A DNA stretch of 64,000 nt from Eublepharis macularius (Eukaryota; Chordata; Lepidosauria; Squamata; Eublepharidae). The position numbers and the translations under genes were made by a program. The stretch lies in contig NC_072801.1 in the NCBI RefSeq assembly GCF_028583425.1, positions 65,053,766 through 65,117,765 of the forward strand, written 5' to 3'. Below the pieces are notes generated by a model. That model worked only from the letters and a program-made list of their open reading frames with translations, made no database searches and was not told the origin of the DNA. Shown here piece by piece: positions 34,812 to 57,650 of this stretch. The first letter of the stretch is position 1; each line of letters starts with the position of its first letter.

Positions 34812-35186
34812 GGGTTGCCAACCTCTAGGTGAGTCCTGGAGATCTCCCAGAATTTCAATTGAGTCTCTCTACGCAAGACATCTTACATGGGGACGCTCAA
34901 GCGCCTTACTTTCTGTGTGGTCTTATATTCAAGTGTGCCTCCCTAGTGGTGCATATATATTCACAATGGGAGAATAAATGTAAGATCTTTCACTTAATCC
35001 TACTTGTGTAAGATGTCTTGGCCTGGGTAGAGAGACTCATAGATCAGTTCCCCTGGAGAGAATGCCTACTTTGGGATGAACACCATGCTATTATATCCTG
35101 CTGAGGTCCCTCCCCAATTCCTGCCTCCCTCAAGCTCTATCCCTAACATTGCCAGGAATTTCCCAATCTAGAGTTGGCAACCCTAG
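34812..35186. mobile_element. TA-flanked MITE (family A) carrying a nested MITE
   Basis: Outer ends TA-GGGTTGCCAACCTCTAGG and AGAGTTGGCAACCC-TA enclose a family B MITE at 34861-35038. Outside the insertion it matches the family A body (ATCAGTTCCCCTGGAGA). Confidence 0.75.
34861..35038. mobile_element. 178-bp MITE (family B), second copy, nested
   Basis: The ends are GAGTCTCTCTACGCAAGAC and GGGTAGAGAGACTC. It has exactly the length of the copy at 23533 and is its reverse complement in orientation. The flanking triplets are ATT and ATA, so the target duplication is not clean here. Confidence 0.75.
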
Positions 35187-35246
35187 GCAGATAGCCTTTG
35201 GAGAGGCTGCTGTAGTGAGCGACTGGATTTTTCTGTATGGATAAGT

Positions 35247-35425
35247 CAGGTCCAGTGGCATCTTGGAGACCAACAAGATTTTCAGGGTATACGCTTTTGA
35301 AGGTCAACATTACCTTCTTCAGATGCCGAAAGCTTCTACCCTGAAAATCTGGTTGGTCTCTAAGGTGTCACTGGATTCAAATCTTGCTCTTTTACTGCAG
35401 ACCAACATGGCTACCCACGCAAAAT
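35247..35425. repeat. Inverted-repeat retroelement end (hammerhead-like family)
   Basis: The left arm starts CCAGTGGCATCTTGGAGACC and the right arm carries GGTTGGTCTCTAAGGTGTCA, meeting around CTTCTTCAGATGCCGAAAGC. A unique tail (CTGCAGACCAACATGGCTAC) follows the right arm. Confidence 0.65.
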
Positions 35426-35569
35426 GATCAAATCCAGTGATGACTACTAGCACAGTATCCCAGAAGGGTGGAGGCAGCTATCCCTCTGGGATTATAAATA
35501 ATGATATTAGGTAGGTATATTGGTATCAGACTAGTTTGGTGTAGTAAGTGCTTTTTCTAAAAATTTTAC

Positions 35570-35745
35570 GCCTTGCTTTTAAGAGCTCAAAGCAATATGC
35601 ACAATCCCCCCCCCCCATTTCCATTTTACCTTTACATTGTAAGGTAGGTGAATCTGTCACAGTGGATTACCCAGCGACTATCATGACAAACTAAGGATTT
35701 GAACTCCCTGATTCAAATCCACTGCTCTATCTACTCTGCCAGTCT
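35570..35745 (-). repeat. Degenerate tRNA-headed SINE
   Basis: Minus-strand remnant with a B-box-like GGATTTGAATCAGGGAG near 35710-35725 and a poly-C run at about 35606-35618. Confidence 0.45.
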
Positions 35746-35909
35746 TCTGTCAGACCCAAAAAACTCCTGTAATCCCTTCCCCTCGTGCTATATGGGGCCC
35801 TCTTTACATTATTTTCTGCATCTGTCTTTCCACCATTTTTTTTTTCTTAAATGACTAGATGCAGTTATGTAGATGATGTATTTTGGATTTGTGCAGTGCT
35901 GTAGAAAGT

Positions 35910-36515
35910 TACAGTGTTGCATAGTGGTTAGTGTTGGACTGGGATCTAGGAAACCCAGGTTCAAATGCCCACTCTGCCATGCAACCTTGGGTCAGTCACA
36001 CACGCTCAGCCTAACACACTTTACAGGATTGTTGTAAAGGTAAAATGGAGAACTAAACATTAGGAAGAACTTCCGGACAGTTAGAGTGGCCCCTCAGTGG
36101 AACAGGCTTCCTCGGGAGGTGGTGGGCTCTCCTCCTTTGGAGGTTTTTAAGCAGAGGCTAGATGGCCATCTGACAGCAATGCCGATTCTGTGATTCTCAT
36201 GAGAAGGAGGGCAGGAAGGGTTACATCAGTGCTTAGTTCTTGTGGCCCTTTCAATCATCACCTTGGGCTCAGGAAGCAATTTTCTCCAGGCTAGTTGGAC
36301 CAGGGATCCTGGAGTTTTTTTACCATCTTCTGGGCATGGAACAGGGGTTACTAGGAGTGTGATGGGGAGGTAGTTGAGAATTTCCTGCATTTTGCAGGGG
36401 GTTGGACTAGATGACCCTGGAGCTCCCTCCCAACTCTATGATTCTAGGAGGAGAATGTTGTAAGCTGCTTTGGTTCCCCATTGGGAGAAAGGTGGAGTAT
36501 AAATTAAGTAAATAA
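35910..36515 (+). repeat. tRNA-headed SINE split by a CR1 insertion
   Basis: The SINE head (GCATAGTGGTTAGTGTTGGA, B box GGTTCAAATGCCC) and body run to about 36050. The remainder (GTAAGCTGCTTTGGTTCCCC, AAAGGTGGAGTATAAATTAA) resumes at about 36453 after the CR1 3' end. Confidence 0.75.
36051..36452 (+). repeat. CR1 LINE 3' end, nested in a SINE
   Basis: A typical CR1 3' segment. It contains TTAGGAAGAACTTCCGGACA, a stretch ending GGAACAGGCTTCCTCGGGAG, then GGAGGTTTTTAAGCAGAGGC and GGGGTTGGACTAGATGACCC. It finishes with the short CR1 tail motif CTATGATTCTA. Confidence 0.85.
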
Positions 36516-36520
36516 ACCTG

Positions 36521-36608
36521 CAGGATTGGAGTCCAGTGGCACCTTAGAGACCAACAAGATTTTCAGAGTGCTTTCAAGTGTTAGAGCGCCTTTCTTCAGA
36601 AACATAAA
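36521..36608 (-). repeat. Retroelement end fragment (same family as 35.25 kb)
   Basis: One arm only, GAGTCCAGTGGCACCTTAGA then CAACAAGATTTTCAGAGTGC, ending near CTTTCTTCAGAAAC. Confidence 0.6.
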
Positions 36609-37384
36609 TAAACCTGGTTATACACAACTTTTCAAGGCTCAGGAGCTGCTGCTTTACATCTGGTATTTCCCTTTTTCTCCCATGTGTGCACGCAGCAAAC
36701 AACAAAAAATTGTTGCAGTGCCTTGGTGTGACCCATCTATGTATCACTCTCGTGGATCCTGACAAATGCATCTGATTTTCATGCTACCTGCTAATAATTT
36801 GATTTGAATGCTGTTACCAACACTTACTGGATTGGACTTTCAGAGACCTCTTCAGGCAGAAGCTGAAGAGTTCTGTGACGCTCAAAAAGCGTGCATACAC
36901 CTGTGCCGATGTGCATCAGTTGAACAGAAGACAGCTATTTTTCCACTTTGTGTCTTCCCAGCCCAGCTGTCTTCTGAATTTGCATTTTCAAGTAGTGAAT
37001 CACTTAATATTTTTCTTTTGTGTGTTCTCACAACAGTCTTTAGAGATCAGCCTTGGACTTGTTTTTACAGAAAAGGAAACTGAGTCTTAAGTCACTGACT
37101 TGTGGAGATCACCTGCTTACCCCATTGTTCAGGGAAGATTTGACTCAAGAACATTTGGATCTGAGCCCAACTCATCACCTGTGGCCTTACTTTGACTCTT
37201 ACCAGCTTATTATGACATGATATTTCTGTGCTTCCATCTTAAAACATTAGGAAATTAGACAGAAAACTGCAGAGGATGTGTGAGCTCCTGTCACATCAAA
37301 TACACACATAGAACTTGCGAAGCGGGTGTTTTGCTGCCTGTTTCATATATATTATTGTGAGTTCATTCTTATTTTGTTGACTGT

Positions 37385-37615
37385 TTATTTAGATATCGAT
37401 ACCCCATTTGTCTCTTCAGTAGGGACCCCAAAACAGTTAACGATATCATTCTCTATTGCTCTGATCCTCACAAGAACAGCCATGTGAGGTAGAAAGAGAA
37501 AGTATGCATCTGGACCAGTGACACCCAGCAAGCTTCCATGGTAAAGTTGGGATTTGAACCTGGGTCTCCCAGATCCTAGTTTTGACACTCTAACCCCTGC
37601 ACCATGCTTCTATAT
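37385..37615 (-). repeat. tRNA-headed SINE
   Basis: Minus-strand copy. The A-box side lies near 37585-37615, the B box GGTTCAAATCCCAAC near 37548-37562, and CTTGCTGGGTGTCACTGG in the body. Confidence 0.7.
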
Positions 37616-37924
37616 TTCCCACTCCTGTGTATGACAGCACCCAGTTCCCAACCATTACATTGTCTTAAGTGGTATCTCCTTCCACATCTTTCATTGCACC
37701 ATTTGCAATTATCTATTATTGTAGGGTAACATTATCCAGGAATTTGTGAGGTCTCGTTACACTGGTCACAATATTACTGTTGGGTTTTCCATTACATGGC
37801 CTGTGTGTGTTCTTGTGTGTTGTTTTTCCACAGCACTGTTCAAAGTTGCCTATGAACAGAGTTCAACCTCACAGGGTTGATGTGAGCAGACAAGAAAAAT
37901 TTATATGGATATTTATATTCTGCT

Positions 37925-38135
37925 TGTCTTCACAACGGGGACCTGAAGTGGCATACATCATTCTCCTGACCTCTCTTTTATCCTAACAACAAGCTTGTGA
38001 GGTAGATTAGGCTGTGTGTGTGACTGGCCCAACGTCACTGAGCACGCTTCCATGGCAGAGCAGGGATACAAATGTGGAACCTCCCAGATCCCAGTCTGAC
38101 ACTCTAACCACTACATCACACCAGCTCTCTTCTTT
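37925..38135 (-). repeat. tRNA-headed SINE
   Basis: Minus-strand copy with GGTGTGATGTAGTGGTTAGA at its head (38110-38130), CATTTGTATCCCTGCTCTGC, and the CTACCTCACAAGCTTGTTGT core end. Confidence 0.75.
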
Positions 38136-39414
38136 GTACATTGCAAGTACCTAGAGTTGCCAGGTCCCCAGGAACTGAAAGCAGGGGATGGGGGTTACTG
38201 GGGGGGTATGCACTAGTAGGGCACTGGAAATTTAGTATTTGGGACTGATTTTTACTGAATTGGCCTCCATCCTGACCCATTGTTTCCATGTCATGCTGGG
38301 AATGGTGTTATTCCCAGAATGAGCAAACACACTCCAGAGTTTCCAGCCCCATTCCTGTGTCTGCGCCCCACCCCCGGCAGCTGCTGGCCACGTGAAACAT
38401 GATGGGGGGCTGGTAACCCTAGAAGTACAATATACAGATTTATCATTGGGTAAATGCATAGCCCGCTGTTAGACGATGCTGTGACATGGAACGTTCATAA
38501 ACATTCCAATTGTTCAGGGAGAAGCTACAGAAGTATAGTGCTGACAAACCGTGCAGCTTTTTAGGAGAAAGTGAAAAGCTCATTTAATGAGGAAAAACCA
38601 AATATAGGGCCTAGGAAGGCTGAGATTGTGAAGACACAGGATAACATTTAGAAAGTGAGTAAGAACAAGTCCAGCGAGCTATTAACACAAAGGGTCTGTG
38701 GGCTCCAAAAAGCAAGGGCGCTGAGGAGACAGAACAGGCATTAAGCAAGATGGCAGAGAAGCAAGAGTTGAAAGAGTAAGGGTGGAGGAGGACAGAATCT
38801 GCTTGGGGGCAAAAGAAGATCAAGAGAAAAGGTGGAACTGGGGTAAACAGCAGGGACAAGCTGGGAACAGTCAGAGAAAGATACTAGAGGTTGAGACACT
38901 AGAGTCCTGGGGATGGGGGGAGCACAGAAGTGGGAGGGAGGCTGCATGTAGCACACTGATCTGCTTGAACTGGATAGTTTCGGCTACAGCTCCTAATGAC
39001 AGTAATAATTCTTCATGCTATCATATTTTGTTGATGCCGCAAAGAGCTCTTTCTCATGCTACATGTTCCCATGGCAGGGGCTCGTGTTCTGCTGTGGACA
39101 TTCCAGGAGTTCCGAACCTTTGCATTGCCTGTCAAATGACACGCGTGAAGGAGTGACTCAACAGCGTGCAGGAAGCAAGAGGAAAATTAAAGGTTTCCTG
39201 TCTGGCTGCACATGAGCCCGAACCGTTGATGAGCAGGTGATCCCAAGACAGGCCTCAGGGAATGGAAAGGAAGAGGGCAGAACCCAGGGCCAAAATTGAG
39301 AGGTGCCTTCTCTGGTTTGCTTAGAGGCTGCCTGCAGCTTTCCCAGCGCCAGGACACCAATCTGAAAGTGGGTGTAGCTTTCTGCATGAGCAGTTTTTTA
39401 AAGGTGGCTTGTGT

Positions 39415-39690
39415 GTATTTAAGAGAAGTGTGGTACAGCACTGGATTGGCTGAATGCGAAAACCCCAGCCAAAAGTTTCTGACAAGGTGCAGTCGTTACA
39501 GTGTCACTCTAGGATCTGGGAAACTATCCTCACACTGCCATAGAAGCTCGCTGACGCTGGTCCAGTCACTCTCTCAGCCCAACCTACCTCTCAGGGTTGC
39601 TGTTGTGAGGAGAAAATGAGGGTGGGGAGAACAATGCTGTAAAACTGCTTTCGATCCCCATTGGGATCGCAAGGTATAAACATCTAAATA
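39415..39690 (+). repeat. tRNA-headed SINE
   Basis: Plus-strand copy. The body includes CCAACCTACCTCTCAGGGTT and the shared 3' block ACTGCTTTCGATCCCCATTG, ending in AAACATCTAAATAAAA. The head is partly duplicated or degenerate. Confidence 0.65.
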
Positions 39691-41869
39691 AAAACCACCA
39701 GCAGCACTTGGGGCAATCCCTCAAACTGACCAAGCTCGCAAGGTTGTGAGGGTTGTTAACAAAGCAGCTCCACATATGCTCCTTGGAAGAAATAAAAAAT
39801 GACGATAATGCAATACGCATGCAGTAACTATACCGATGCAATGATGGGAAAGCAGCCTATGCTTCAGGTTGCTGATGGTCCCTTTAACAGAGGACCGATA
39901 CAAAAATAAGGGGAACTTAGCATGACTTGATGGAGCGAGTCATTATTATCTGATCATTGCTGCAAGAGGAACTGTTCAGAGCACAGATTCTGGGAGCAGC
40001 TGGTTCACAGTGGGACATCTTAGGGATGGTACCTACAATCCATGATACTATGAGGAAAGAATCAATGTGGGGAAGTTAATTCAAATTCATTTTTCCCTGT
40101 CTTTAATAGTGGCACGGGAGGGAGAAACTCAACAAGGGTGGCTTTTCCAAGGAACACTTCTGGCAGACTGCTGTGTGGATTTCTACCTATCCTGCAGCCC
40201 AACCACACAAAAATGTAACTTCACTATAGAGACTGTGTGTATGTGATCTCAAGAGCTTTGTATAAACTTGGCTGAGGAAATACAGTGAGGCATTAAATTG
40301 AAGCAGGGAAGAGTTACCATGGCCTCATTGGCCCCCTTTCCTTCAGAGGTAAGAGGCCCAAACAGAAGATGATGTGGAGGGGCCGTCAGAAATATTTAAG
40401 AAAGGGATTGGACACTTGAACAGAACACCCATCTTCTTATGCCCTCCACCCAATAAACCAGGAAACTGTCAGGAATGGGAAAGGCAAAAAGTAGGTATGC
40501 CAGAGAAAGGGACATTTTTCTGACATTAAAAAGTTGGTTCTTATTACAACTGTCTAAATGTCATGTTACATTGTGATACATAATCCATGGACCCCAATTT
40601 ACTACAAGAAAGCTCATACCACAGTCAGATTCAAATGAAATATTCCAAACCAGTGTAAATAAAGCAACTGGATTGACATTCCAGAAAATCTTTTTCCTTT
40701 TACACATGGTTACACCAACACTTGGGCTTGGGAGGTAATGAAAATCTAACCTACCCTTAGGTATGATTTTCCTGGTTAGAATTGGCAGATCTCATCCCAG
40801 CAAAGTTTCCTATTGTTTTCTGCCTTGGACTGTATTAGTTACCATACTTGAAACAGAACTTTGTTTTTAGAAAGAGATGCAGTCTGAAGTATTCCTAAAC
40901 CACACACACTCATCTGGAAAATCCTACTTACAGATCCATCAGCTGTGAATACTCATTGTGAAAGTGAAATGCATTTTTAAAATTAGGGCTTTGCATGTAT
41001 GAGTGAAGAACAAGGCTGAACCTGGTGAAGCTGAAGCTGTATTTTTTGAGAAGCCAAAGTTCTTCCAAAAAGTATCTCCAAACATATGCATAATACACCT
41101 TGAGAAGGAAAACCCCCACAATCCTGCACCTGACAAATTCACTAAGGTGCAAGATTTGGAATGCATGTAATTGTAATATAGAGGGGAAAATATTTTTGAT
41201 CATGTGCAGAATGCCATTCCTACCCCCAGATCAGTTTATAAATTATAAAAAAAATTAACATCTGCCTATCGCTACCCCCCTCTCTAGCAATCCATTTCCA
41301 CATCAAACATCCAGAGGAAGACAGTGATAGGTCTAGTTCTGTATAGCAAGCTTTCCCCTCCCACACGACCTAGGTACTAGAAGCTGCTACTTTATCTCCA
41401 TTCTCGATCCCTGCCAAAAATAACATTTTTTCAGTGGTTACCGAAACCAGTTTTCCAGGCTTCAGTGCACACACATCTCATGTCAGATGGATTATTGACT
41501 GAAGAACGTACCTCCTGGAGGAAGAATAACTTTGGGTAATGATTAAAATGACGTTTGCTTCTGGTGTGCTTTGCTTACAGAAGTTATGTATAAACCTGCC
41601 CAAAGTAAACAGTGACAAAAAAATGCTGGAAGTTGTGTTTCGGTGGTCTGCAAGAAGCCTAAGACAATACACTGTGTAGATTTATATCAGCCAGGAATTC
41701 AGCAGGGATACCGTATGCGTGTTTTTCTTTTACAGTCCACGCCACAGGATTGCTGTTTTTTAAAGAGATATTCCAAATCAAGTGACTTTGAATATTACTT
41801 TACATCAGTCATTTGTCGATTGCTATGCCTGTCTACCTATGCTATCTCCACATGAAGCTTGTAAGATCC

Positions 41870-41990
41870 ATTAGACTGAAGGTGGATTGGAACACAGGCA
41901 CTCAGCTTCTCTGCCAAGTAGGGATTTGAACTCAGGTTTCGGTGATACAAGTAATCCATTCTGTTGTCACGCTGGTTCTGCATGACACAA
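41870..41990 (-). repeat. Degenerate tRNA-headed SINE
   Basis: Minus-strand remnant with a B-box-like CTGAGTTCAAATCCCTAC near 41923-41940. Confidence 0.4.
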
Positions 41991-42600
41991 CCAGCAACCT
42001 TTTTTCCCCTTGTAATTCTTCACCTGACCTTTGAGCAACCCAAAAACCACCTGCTCAGGGCTCTGGCGCTATCTCCCTTACTCGGCCCTTAGTCACCAAG
42101 GGAGGCAGTAGAATGCACAGGGTTAAACGTGAACAGATGATAGCAGCAGCAGCATTACATAACACCCAAGCGCACACTTGCTTGGCCAACTCAAGCTTGG
42201 ATTCCCTGACAACCGGAAACTGGCTATTACAGAACGTTGTGGCCTGCAGTAAATGAACAGTTAATTGGACAAATTACAATGCAATGCTATTAACATCTCC
42301 AAGGGCGGAAATTAGTATTTATACAAGGATCCATTCTCAGGTGTGGTTTTCTCTCTATGGGAAGGTCAGGGGTTTTAGAGACTGGCTCCTTTGCTCAAGG
42401 CTAAGATTGGGGAGAAGCAAACCCAGGCATCAGCCACATATGATGTAACAAAAGAACACAGAACAATCCACCAGAGTCCTGGTTCAATCACGCTGTATCT
42501 GGTAATCCCCAAGTCTGCCACTGGAAAGGATGCGTACTTGAGCCTCACAACCTGAGACAGCTTCAGAGAATTTGAGTACAAGTTTCTCATGTGCAAACCT

Positions 42601-42770
42601 AAGAGGATGAAAGCTTTCGAGAACCACAGTTCTCTTCATCAGATGCAGCAAGAACTGTGGTTCTTGGAAGCTTATGCTACAATAAACTTGGTTAGTCTTA
42701 AAGGTGCTACTGGACTCCACTATTTTGCAACTACAGGCTAACACAGCTAACTCCTCTGGATCTATGCTCC
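42601..42770. repeat. Inverted-repeat retroelement end with hammerhead-like motif
   Basis: The left arm on the minus strand has CTGATGA (42636-42642), stem II GAGAAC-TGTG-GTTCTC (42619-42634) and GAAAGC (42613-42618). The right arm is a degenerate inverted copy, followed by GGTTAGTCTTAAAGGTGCTA and CTACAGGCTAACACAGCTAA. Confidence 0.7.
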
Positions 42771-44186
42771 AGGAAGAAAGCTTTGTTAGTGCCAATGCAT
42801 CAGCTTGCCCAATTCCCAGTTCAATCTCCTATATCAAAGCACTTTTAGGACTGCTTGCTTTTAGTTTTCTGTATGTACATTCTGGCTGACATTTAAGCAT
42901 CAAGCTTTACTGCTTGTTATTTCTTGAGTTCTTACTGACAGGACAAAATGAAAAAAGACATCTGATCATCCAGACAGTACAAAGACACACTGTATGGACT
43001 TCAGCATGTGTTTCCGCCCAAGACTTAAAAGGGGACACCAATTAATTCTGGCAGGTTTACAACAGTGCATTGCCAGCCACTGCTGTCTGAAGGCGGGGAA
43101 ATGTCACCCAGATGCAGGAGGAAAACTTCAGAGGCTTGAGCCTCTTTACATGTGTCAGAAAGGAGGCGAGTTTGAAAAAAGCCCAGCTAGCCTAAGGTAC
43201 AACTTACTATTTTTATGTTTTATCTTGTAGAAAATGTTGCTTGAGTAAACAGATTCAATTACTGACAAATCAGCCCTCATTTTTGTGTGGAGTTATTTTA
43301 TTACACCCCCAACTGATATAACAAGGGAAAAATATGTAGAGAAAATGAGAGATAAAAATGAGTTTACTACAGTTTTATGAAGAATGGCAAGTTTGCACAA
43401 TAAACAAGACAGGTTAGGTTCACGTATAAACCTCTCCCCCGCACGTCTGAGATACTATCTTAAAAAGAAGTTCCTTTAAGGGCATAATTTCCATTCCTTA
43501 GGAAAGCCTTGAGAGGGGAGATTCTGGCATCTTTCTACACCTTTAAAACAGACAGTTCAGAACAGTGGGCCAAGCTCCCAGTAACAGAATGCTCTAGCTG
43601 TTGTCAGGTCTTCCTTTACCACAGAATGCCCACCCACTAACAAATTACCAGGGAGTGAAGTTATGAAGATTTCAAGGCAGAAGCTGTTTAACAGAATGCC
43701 TTACGAAATGAACATACTGGGCTTTTTTGCAACTTATTCCTGATTTTCTCAGCAGTCAATCCACAAGCATCGGAATCATTTTGGATATGGCACTGTGGAA
43801 TCGGTTTTATTTCGTTCTGCACATGCCTTAATCAGGATTTTCACATGAGTATGCTGCTGTCATCAATGGCATCAGCGGCAATGGCATAGGACCGCCCCCA
43901 TAGTGATGTAAGGGCTCATTTTTTAAAACAAAGATAGAAAATGAACACACAGGCAATCTTTGCATGGGGAAGCCTAAAAAGGGAGCGGCATCACCACCCA
44001 TATTTAAGCCTCCCCTCACTACCAGCAGTCCAAACCAGAGAGGCTTGCCCTGGCTGATCCAGAGCCAGCCGACCTGTTGGAACTGAGCCCAGGCCCAAAG
44101 CAGCAGCAGCAATGAGCTTTTCAACCTGCGCTTCTTTTTCTGGCCACCAAGTTTTCTGCCATTTTTTTAAAAAAATTGTTGTTTTC

Positions 44187-44412
44187 GTATCACTTTATCA
44201 ATCTAATTTATATTAATAGATGCAGCAGGTTCTCTGGACTCCCTGCTTTCTTTTTTTTTTAAAAAAAGTATCTAGCCCTGTCCTTTGTGGAGATACAAGG
44301 AAAAAGGCATACTTCAGCAATGGAACAGGCTAGAGTTCTTTAAAATGAAAGCTAGGAATTCCAAGAACCTGCTGCATCTATTATTATAATGGTAGGTCTA
44401 TATAGTGATATG
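44187..44412. mobile_element. Possible MITE: ~50-base inverted arms
   Basis: The left arm (44187-44237) and right arm (44361-44412) are imperfect inverted repeats, strongest over AATAGATGCAGCAGGTTCT and its complement. The outer parts share TATCACT and AGTGATA. No target duplication was identified. Confidence 0.45.
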
Positions 44413-45492
44413 AAACTGATGATTAAAAAAACAGAAAACAAAACTCAGATGGGGGTGAAGAAAGGCAAGATGGGAGGACTGGTTTGATGATCAGAAATTT
44501 CCCATCACTGAAAAGTAGGTTAGAGATAGGTGGTACAAAAAACCCAAAAAGTTATACAAGAGGAACTGCCTCAAAATTGGCTCCCCCCCCCCGCCCAAAT
44601 TTGGGTAAAAGTAATCTTAAAAGAACCAGAAACATAAAAGGGGGGGGGGATTAGAAACGAAAATCAAAGGGGAAAATGTGTGTGGAAATTAGGGGGTAAA
44701 CCAAAATAGCAAGGGTTCAGAACCAACAGGGGAAAAAACTTGCTGAAAACCCTATTGTTTGAAAGTATTTTTTTGTGAATAAAGTTTCCTTCAATCATGC
44801 AGTAAAGATCCTTGGTGCTATGGTGGCAGCAGCTGCTACAATTTTTAAAAAAAACTGCACAGCCAATCAGAAGCCCAGCTGGATAAAAGCCTCACTTGAC
44901 CGTACCCACTTTCTAAAAAGTGTTCAGTCACAACCAGGAACATCCAGTTTGAACTATCATAACATTGTACGTGGGGTTGCCTTTGACAATTGATCGAAAG
45001 TCCAACAAGTGTGAAATACAGCAAGGGAGCTAGCTACTGGTGTGGAATATTTGCACAGAGTATGAAATTATTTCTGGGCCCACTTTGACCAATTTTGAGA
45101 GCAAATGTTCAGACTGTTGGTTTCGCAGTTTTTCTGGCTAATTTCGTTGCTTAATTTGAGAGTTTTTTGAATGACAAATCTGAGAATTTTTTTATACAGT
45201 CACCTAAGTTATTTATATCTGTTTATGCCACTCTTGAACATTCTGGTTATTTTCTGCGCCTTTTTGTACTATTTATTATCTTAACATATTAAAATGTTTT
45301 AATTCTGTAAAAGATACTTGTACTATGAATCAGCCACATTTTCAAATGTTTTCAAAGCTGAATTTCATTCAAATGTAAAACACATAATAAAATTTCACCT
45401 AGTTTTTAATTTTAAAAAATGCTTTTAAAGAGACTGTATCTGCTGCACAACACAAAAACGCTCACATTATTTTCAGTATTGACTGAAAAGTC

Positions 45493-45498
45493 TTTATT
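45493..45498 (-). terminator. FUS: FUS polyadenylation signal
   Basis: AATAAA on the minus strand (TTTATT on plus), about 235 bases after the FUS stop codon, implying a short 3'UTR. Confidence 0.7.
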
Positions 45499-45729
45499 AT
45501 TGAACTCTCGTATCCCACCCCACCCTACTGAGAAGTTATGCACATGACTAAAACATTTCCATTTCTTGTAAATGTATGGGGGTTACTTTCAAATACAGGC
45601 AACAAAAATAAAAAGGGAATACAAAGTTTATACACAAAGAACAAGGAGTACACAAACTTGCAACAAAGTCTGACGTCATACAAAATAAAAAAGTTTATAA
45701 ATTCACATGGTCTGGGATCCTGTACAGGC

Positions 45730-56920
<11,191 letters not shown>

Positions 56921-57474
56921 TGCAGCAGCCCCTTTTCCCCTCCACGTGGGCCAAAGCAATCTCTCCGGCCGCTTCCTCGGCTTAAATCTCTTTCCTCCCC
57001 CCACCCTTCACCCCAAATATACCGCCCCTCCCTTTGCCTTTGGCTTAGACCATGTGAGAAAGCAGGAGGGGAGGAGGAGGAGAAAGGTGGAAGGGGGGGG
57101 GGAAATCTCAGTACTGCTCTCCTAGCGCCAGTTTTGCTTTTTAACTGCCGAATTGCTTCTTAGCATTCTTTATACGTAAAACGTGTTTGTGTAGGTGCTA
57201 AAGCTCACTGATGCCCACAGGACTAGTCTCCAAAAAAAATGTGCTTCAGGACTGCAGAGATTCTTTGTTTTCCCCTACTGCACACAAATGGTACAGTCCA
57301 AAGTGGGGGGGGGTGACGGAGAAACATCGGAAGCAACCAAAGTAGCACGCGAGGGTGAGGAGGTTCTGAAAAATCCGTATAGTTCAGCTATATGAGTATG
57401 AGGCATGCGGCGGTCTTCAGTGTGAAGATACATTGGATGTCCGAAGCAACTGCTGTAGCACAATCATATAGAAA

Positions 57475-57650
57475 ACAGCAGGATTTGAGTCCAGTGGCAC
57501 TCCAGAGACCAGCAAGATTTTTAGTGTATAAGCCTTTACAAAGTCAAAGCTTCAGATACCCGAAGAAGGGAATTTTGACTCTGGAAAGCCAATACACTAA
57601 AAATCTTGTTGGACTCGGATCCTGATGTTCTACTGCAGACCGATAGAACT
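57475..57650. repeat. Inverted-repeat retroelement end (hammerhead-like family)
   Basis: The left arm GAGTCCAGTGGCACTCCAGA and right arm AAAAATCTTGTTGGACTCGG meet around GCTTCAGATACCCGAAGAAG. The hammerhead-like core is degraded in this copy. Confidence 0.65.

Larger units (their letters stand above)
34621..45469. other. Protease-FUS intergenic region without a supported gene
   Basis: About 10.8 kb in which I find repeats and short chance ORFs only. PRSS36, which lies here in mammals, is not visible: I found no ORF with an AAHC or GDSGGP motif. Confidence 0.6.

Noticed and set aside
38782-39156. 124-codon plus-strand ORF between the protease and FUS
   Set aside because: No domain or splice context; considered and dropped as a PRSS36 remnant because no protease motif is present.
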